Shown here piece by piece: positions 61,408 through 64,000 of a stretch of 64,000 nucleotides of DNA. Below the pieces are notes generated by a model. It had not been told where the DNA came from. It saw nothing but the letters and a program-made list of their open reading frames with translations, and made no database searches. The translations under genes were made by a program, and so were the position numbers. Every line of letters begins with the position of its first letter. Position 1 is the first letter of the stretch. The stretch comes from Acinetobacter gerneri DSM 14967 = CIP 107464 = MTCC 9824. Lineage in GTDB: Bacteria > Pseudomonadota > Gammaproteobacteria > Pseudomonadales > Moraxellaceae. Location: the NCBI RefSeq assembly GCF_000368565.1, contig NZ_KB849545.1:422304-486303 (forward strand), given 5' to 3'.

Positions 61408-62244
61408 ATGAAAGGTTTTGCTATCCATAACTCCATGACAGATCATGGTGGAATAATCCCAGCAACTCAAATGAAAGCTTCTCAAATGGGAAATTTATTC
61501 TTACTTGCTGGAGATGGTCATTTCTGTCCGAAATGTAAATGCTGGTCCACGATTATTAAAAGTCATGATCATGTGATTTTCTTTGGGAAACCTGTTGCGT
61601 ATGCAGGCGATAAATTGACATGCGGAGCAAGGGTTTTACCTAAGCAAAGTCATGTTGTTGGGGATAGTGGAGGGGCATCGCCATATTCCATAAAATATCA
61701 AACACAACAAAATTTAGATATTCCAAACAATATGATCGAAAACTTCTCTAGAGTGCCTAAGCAATCATTAACAGAAGATCAAAAAATACTAACGTCCGAA
61801 GAATGTAGATTAATCACATTTATATTATGGGGAGAAGATAAAATTAGTGCAGCAGATCCCACACCATCTTATAGACCTATAACTCAAATGCCTGAAATTC
61901 CATTAAATGTTAGAAAAGAAATTACTCGCATGTACTTTAGTGCCGTAGATGCAGATGAAAGTATGGGAATAATACAAACTATTTTTGAAAGTTTAACATC
62001 AATCGGACCAAAAACAACTTATAAAATATTGCTGCAAACTATAATAAAAGACCTATTAGAAATGAAGGTAAAAGAAAAATTTAATAGTTTATGGAACAAC
62101 AGTGAAAGACAAAAATATTTTAAAGTTGGAAGTAGTAAAAATCCAGTAGAAAGATTTCAAGAAATACGTCAAACCATTAAAAACCAAGTAAAATATAATT
62201 ACTCTTCATATTATCAGCTTGAATTCAAAGGGTATGAAAGATGA
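61408..62244 (+). CDS. PAAR protein with unknown C-terminal domain (candidate T6SS effector)
   Basis: 278 residues. The PAAR domain occupies about 1-88, with MTDHGG, a CPKCKC metal-type cluster (Cys40, 43, 45) and AYAGDKLTCG. The following about 190 residues contain no family I recognise. They hold a helical part (about 165-230) and end with YFKVGSSKNPVERFQEIR, faintly like the KIG-x-NP-x-R strand of GIY-YIG/T5orf172 domains, although the upstream GIY part is not evident. The overlap with the next gene (ATGA) and the domain layout fit a T6SS effector with its immunity partner. A toxin role is inference. Confidence 0.65.
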   Translation: MKGFAIHNSMTDHGGIIPATQMKASQMGNLFLLAGDGHFCPKCKCWSTIIKSHDHVIFFGKPVAYAGDKLTCGARVLPKQSHVVGDSGGASPYSIKYQTQQNLDIPNNMIENFSRVPKQSLTEDQKILTSEECRLITFILWGEDKISAADPTPSYRPITQMPEIPLNVRKEITRMYFSAVDADESMGIIQTIFESLTSIGPKTTYKILLQTIIKDLLEMKVKEKFNSLWNNSERQKYFKVGSSKNPVERFQEIRQTIKNQVKYNYSSYYQLEFKGYER

Positions 62245-62711
62245 AAAAAGCTATTCTAATCCCTTTATCAATTTTAGTTATTTTTACGCTCTATATTGCT
62301 CTAAGTATATATCCTTTTACATCCGAAAAGAAAATTTTAGGTACAAACTATGCCACCATAGTTTTTATTCAAAAAAATAGAATTTATCCAAAATTTTGGA
62401 TTGAATTCCTTTTTGAAAAATTTGAAAAACAAAGGATTATCAATGCTCAAAGAGAAAATTCTGATTATTATATTTTTGTCTTGAATGGTTTATTTTTATT
62501 AGAAAACAAATACGAAGAAGAAATAACATATCGTGATCATATTGAATATCTAGAAGACATTCTTATTTGTGAAGGACTGACTCCAGAGCGAATAAAAGTT
62601 TATCAGGATTTTTTTATACTTAACAAAAGGCAACCAACTTACATCCAAAAGAAATATAGGGTTTTTGACTATGTACATATTAAAGAATATTGTTACAACA
62701 AAAAATTGTGA
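62241..62711 (+). CDS. Membrane-anchored small protein, candidate immunity protein
   Basis: 156 residues with one N-terminal transmembrane segment (about 5-24) and a basic/aromatic soluble domain that should face the periplasm. Its ATG overlaps the stop of the PAAR-effector gene (ATGA), a coupling common for toxin-immunity pairs. No family recognised. It is strongly AT-rich with an A-biased codon use like its neighbours. Immunity role is inferred from position only. Confidence 0.6.
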   Translation: MKKAILIPLSILVIFTLYIALSIYPFTSEKKILGTNYATIVFIQKNRIYPKFWIEFLFEKFEKQRIINAQRENSDYYIFVLNGLFLLENKYEEEITYRDHIEYLEDILICEGLTPERIKVYQDFFILNKRQPTYIQKKYRVFDYVHIKEYCYNKKL

Positions 62712-62806
62712 GTCTAAATCTAAAATTTATTTTTAATATTTAAAATATAAATCAACAAGTTGAAAACAATTTTAAAAACTATAATTTGCCGTAAAAAGAG
62801 GGAAAA

Positions 62807-63247
62807 ATGAAAAAAAGAAAGCTACTTCTAAGTTTGTTTTGCAGCCTCATCTTTATAGTCATCATAGAATATCAAAAGAAAACCATTTACCTTACTCCTG
62901 AAGTAACAGGCTATATTTATGATAGTGTGACAAAAAAACCTTTAAGTAATTTATCTGGTCATGTTGGCTTTTTTTTACCTGATAATAATACTCCTAATAT
63001 AAAATTAGATATTGATGGTCGCTTCACCATAAAACCTATAATTGAAAGTTATTATTTTATAAGACCAAATGTTCGTAAATACAGTTATATTCCACCTCAG
63101 ATATATATATATTTGCCAAATTATCAAGGAAAAATTTTAGATTATTCCCAGTTTTCTTGGAAACAGATTCCTTCTGAAAGTCGAGGCTATTCTCATTTCA
63201 AAAAAATAAATGTCGGAATTATTTATCTAGATCCCGAAAAGCCATAA
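62807..63247 (+). CDS. Tandem repeated exported protein, copy 1 (lipobox Cys lost)
   Basis: 146 residues. The hydrophobic N-terminus (LLLSLFCSLIFIVII) is followed by EYQKKTIYLTPEVTGYIYDS, whereas the next two copies read ACEKKTLYFTPEATGYIYDS. The lipobox Cys is therefore replaced by Tyr here, and the protein should be secreted or N-terminally anchored rather than lipidated. The mature part has a beta-rich pattern reminiscent of carboxypeptidase regulatory-like (Ig-type) domains. Function unknown. It follows the membrane protein gene after 95 bases. Confidence 0.65.
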   Translation: MKKRKLLLSLFCSLIFIVIIEYQKKTIYLTPEVTGYIYDSVTKKPLSNLSGHVGFFLPDNNTPNIKLDIDGRFTIKPIIESYYFIRPNVRKYSYIPPQIYIYLPNYQGKILDYSQFSWKQIPSESRGYSHFKKINVGIIYLDPEKP

Positions 63248-63271
63248 TTAACGATAAAAGAGGGAGAAAAA

Positions 63272-63706
63272 GTGAAAAAATTTAGACTATTTCTAATTTT
63301 ATTTTTTAGTCTTTCCTTGATTGCATGTGAAAAGAAGACGCTTTATTTTACTCCTGAAGCAACAGGCTATATTTATGATAGTGTGACAAAAAAACCTTTA
63401 AGTAGTCAAATAGGAAAAATTATTTTTGAAGGTTTTTCCGATGCTGACGTAATTGGAATAAAGCTAAATCAAGACGGCAGCTTTAATCTCCAACCAATCA
63501 CCAAATCATATTATTTTTTCCAACCAAATGTCAGAATTTATGATGGTATTAGAGCACGACTTTATATAAAATTTGAAAAATTTCAAAGTAATTTTTTTGA
63601 CTATGCACCGTTTTACTGGAAGCAAGTCCCAGAAGAGAAAGCTAACTTTGAACATCATAATAAAATTAATCTAGGCATCATTTACCTTAATCCCGAAAAG
63701 CCATAA
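63272..63706 (+). CDS. Tandem repeated lipoprotein, copy 2
   Basis: 144 residues starting with GTG after AGGGAG. Lipobox L-I-A-C with Cys near residue 19, then TLYFTPEATGYIYDSVTKKP, the segment shared by all three copies. The C-terminal ends of copies 1 and 2 also match (NVGIIYLDPEKP versus NLGIIYLNPEKP). Likely a periplasmic-facing lipoprotein. Copy 2 begins 24 bases after copy 1. Confidence 0.7.
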   Translation: MKKFRLFLILFFSLSLIACEKKTLYFTPEATGYIYDSVTKKPLSSQIGKIIFEGFSDADVIGIKLNQDGSFNLQPITKSYYFFQPNVRIYDGIRARLYIKFEKFQSNFFDYAPFYWKQVPEEKANFEHHNKINLGIIYLNPEKP

Positions 63707-63730
63707 TGAACAATAAAAGAGTAAAAAAAG

Positions 63731-64000
63731 GTGAAAAATTTTAAACTATTTCTAATTTTATTTTTTAGTCTTTCCTTAATTGCATGTGAAAAGAAGACGC
63801 TTTATTTTACTCCTGAAGCTACAGGCTATATTTATGATAGCGTAACAAAAAAACCGATAAATAATCTGACGGCAAATGTTGGATTTGATGGGCTTACAGC
63901 TATAAAAGACTCACAAATTAAACTTGAATCTGGAGGAAAATTTACTCTTTTACCAGTTGTAAAAGAGTTCTATATTTTCAGTCCAAAGACACAAAAGTAT
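63731..64000 (+). CDS. Tandem repeated lipoprotein, copy 3 (cut by the window end)
   Basis: Ninety codons are visible from a GTG start (VKNFKLFLILFFSLSLIAC), with the same lipobox and shared TPEATGYIYDSVTKKP block, after which it diverges from copy 2 (INNLTANVGFDG). The reading frame is open at the edge. GTG start and spacing copy those of the preceding gene, 24 bases after its stop. Confidence 0.7.
   Translation, partial: MKNFKLFLILFFSLSLIACEKKTLYFTPEATGYIYDSVTKKPINNLTANVGFDGLTAIKDSQIKLESGGKFTLLPVVKEFYIFSPKTQKY

Overview
This window looks like a chromosomal segment of an Acinetobacter species (Moraxellaceae, Gammaproteobacteria). The evidence is AT-rich DNA, gammaproteobacterial versions of RpoB, RpoC and EF-Tu, a short H-NS protein, a detached gspN-gspC-gspD cluster, and the argH / algZ-algR / hemC-hemD-hemX-hemY arrangement shared with Pseudomonadales. 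The species cannot be resolved from the sequence alone. Most of the window is core genome. There is no prophage, insertion sequence, CRISPR array or plasmid gene.

Layout, left to right. 1-2096: pqqA-B-C-D and the first codons of pqqE (minus strand), for synthesis of the redox cofactor PQQ. 2300-9315: accessory envelope and secretion genes. These are an ASCH protein, a small lipoprotein next to a Tat-exported phospholipase C, a secreted unknown, a glycine-zipper peptide and two tandem related outer-membrane-barrel candidates. 9361-17118: htpG, an LprI-like secreted protein, OmpW, an alpha/beta hydrolase, a hotdog protein, a glycine-zipper lipoprotein, an amino-acid permease and a secreted unknown. 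17471-31685: the transcription/translation block, which reads on the minus strand as tRNA-Thr, tRNA-Tyr, tRNA-Gly, tRNA-Thr, tuf, tRNA-Trp, secE, nusG, rplK, rplA, rplJ, rplL, rpoB, rpoC. 31783-39581: trpE, gph, a tail-anchored FHA protein, gspD-gspC-gspN and hns. 39757-46004: a thioesterase, hemY-X-D-C and an AlgR/AlgZ-type two-component pair, divergent from argH. 47455-51968: a YggX iron protein, a candidate small RNA, phoU, a TolC-family protein and a lipoprotein. 52475-57754: a TPP riboswitch with thiC, nudF-cpdA and dksA-gluQ. 58095-60668: ftsW and murD.

The right end (60961-64000) has a different character. It is very AT-rich and holds a PAAR-like gene, a second PAAR protein with an unrecognised C-terminal domain, a membrane-anchored partner overlapping it by ATGA, and three tandem copies of a small exported protein. 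The third copy runs off the window. The layout is that of a type VI secretion cargo/immunity island without a VgrG gene in view. It is the best candidate here for an undescribed system.

Other points of interest are a three-hairpin candidate small RNA downstream of yggX, a possible alternative pairing in the thiC riboswitch leader, head-to-head overlapping starts of argH and the sensor kinase, a TTG start for rpoC, a hairpin between pqqA and pqqB, and several families of short palindromic intergenic repeats. One of these repeats supplies the ribosome-binding site of gluQ.
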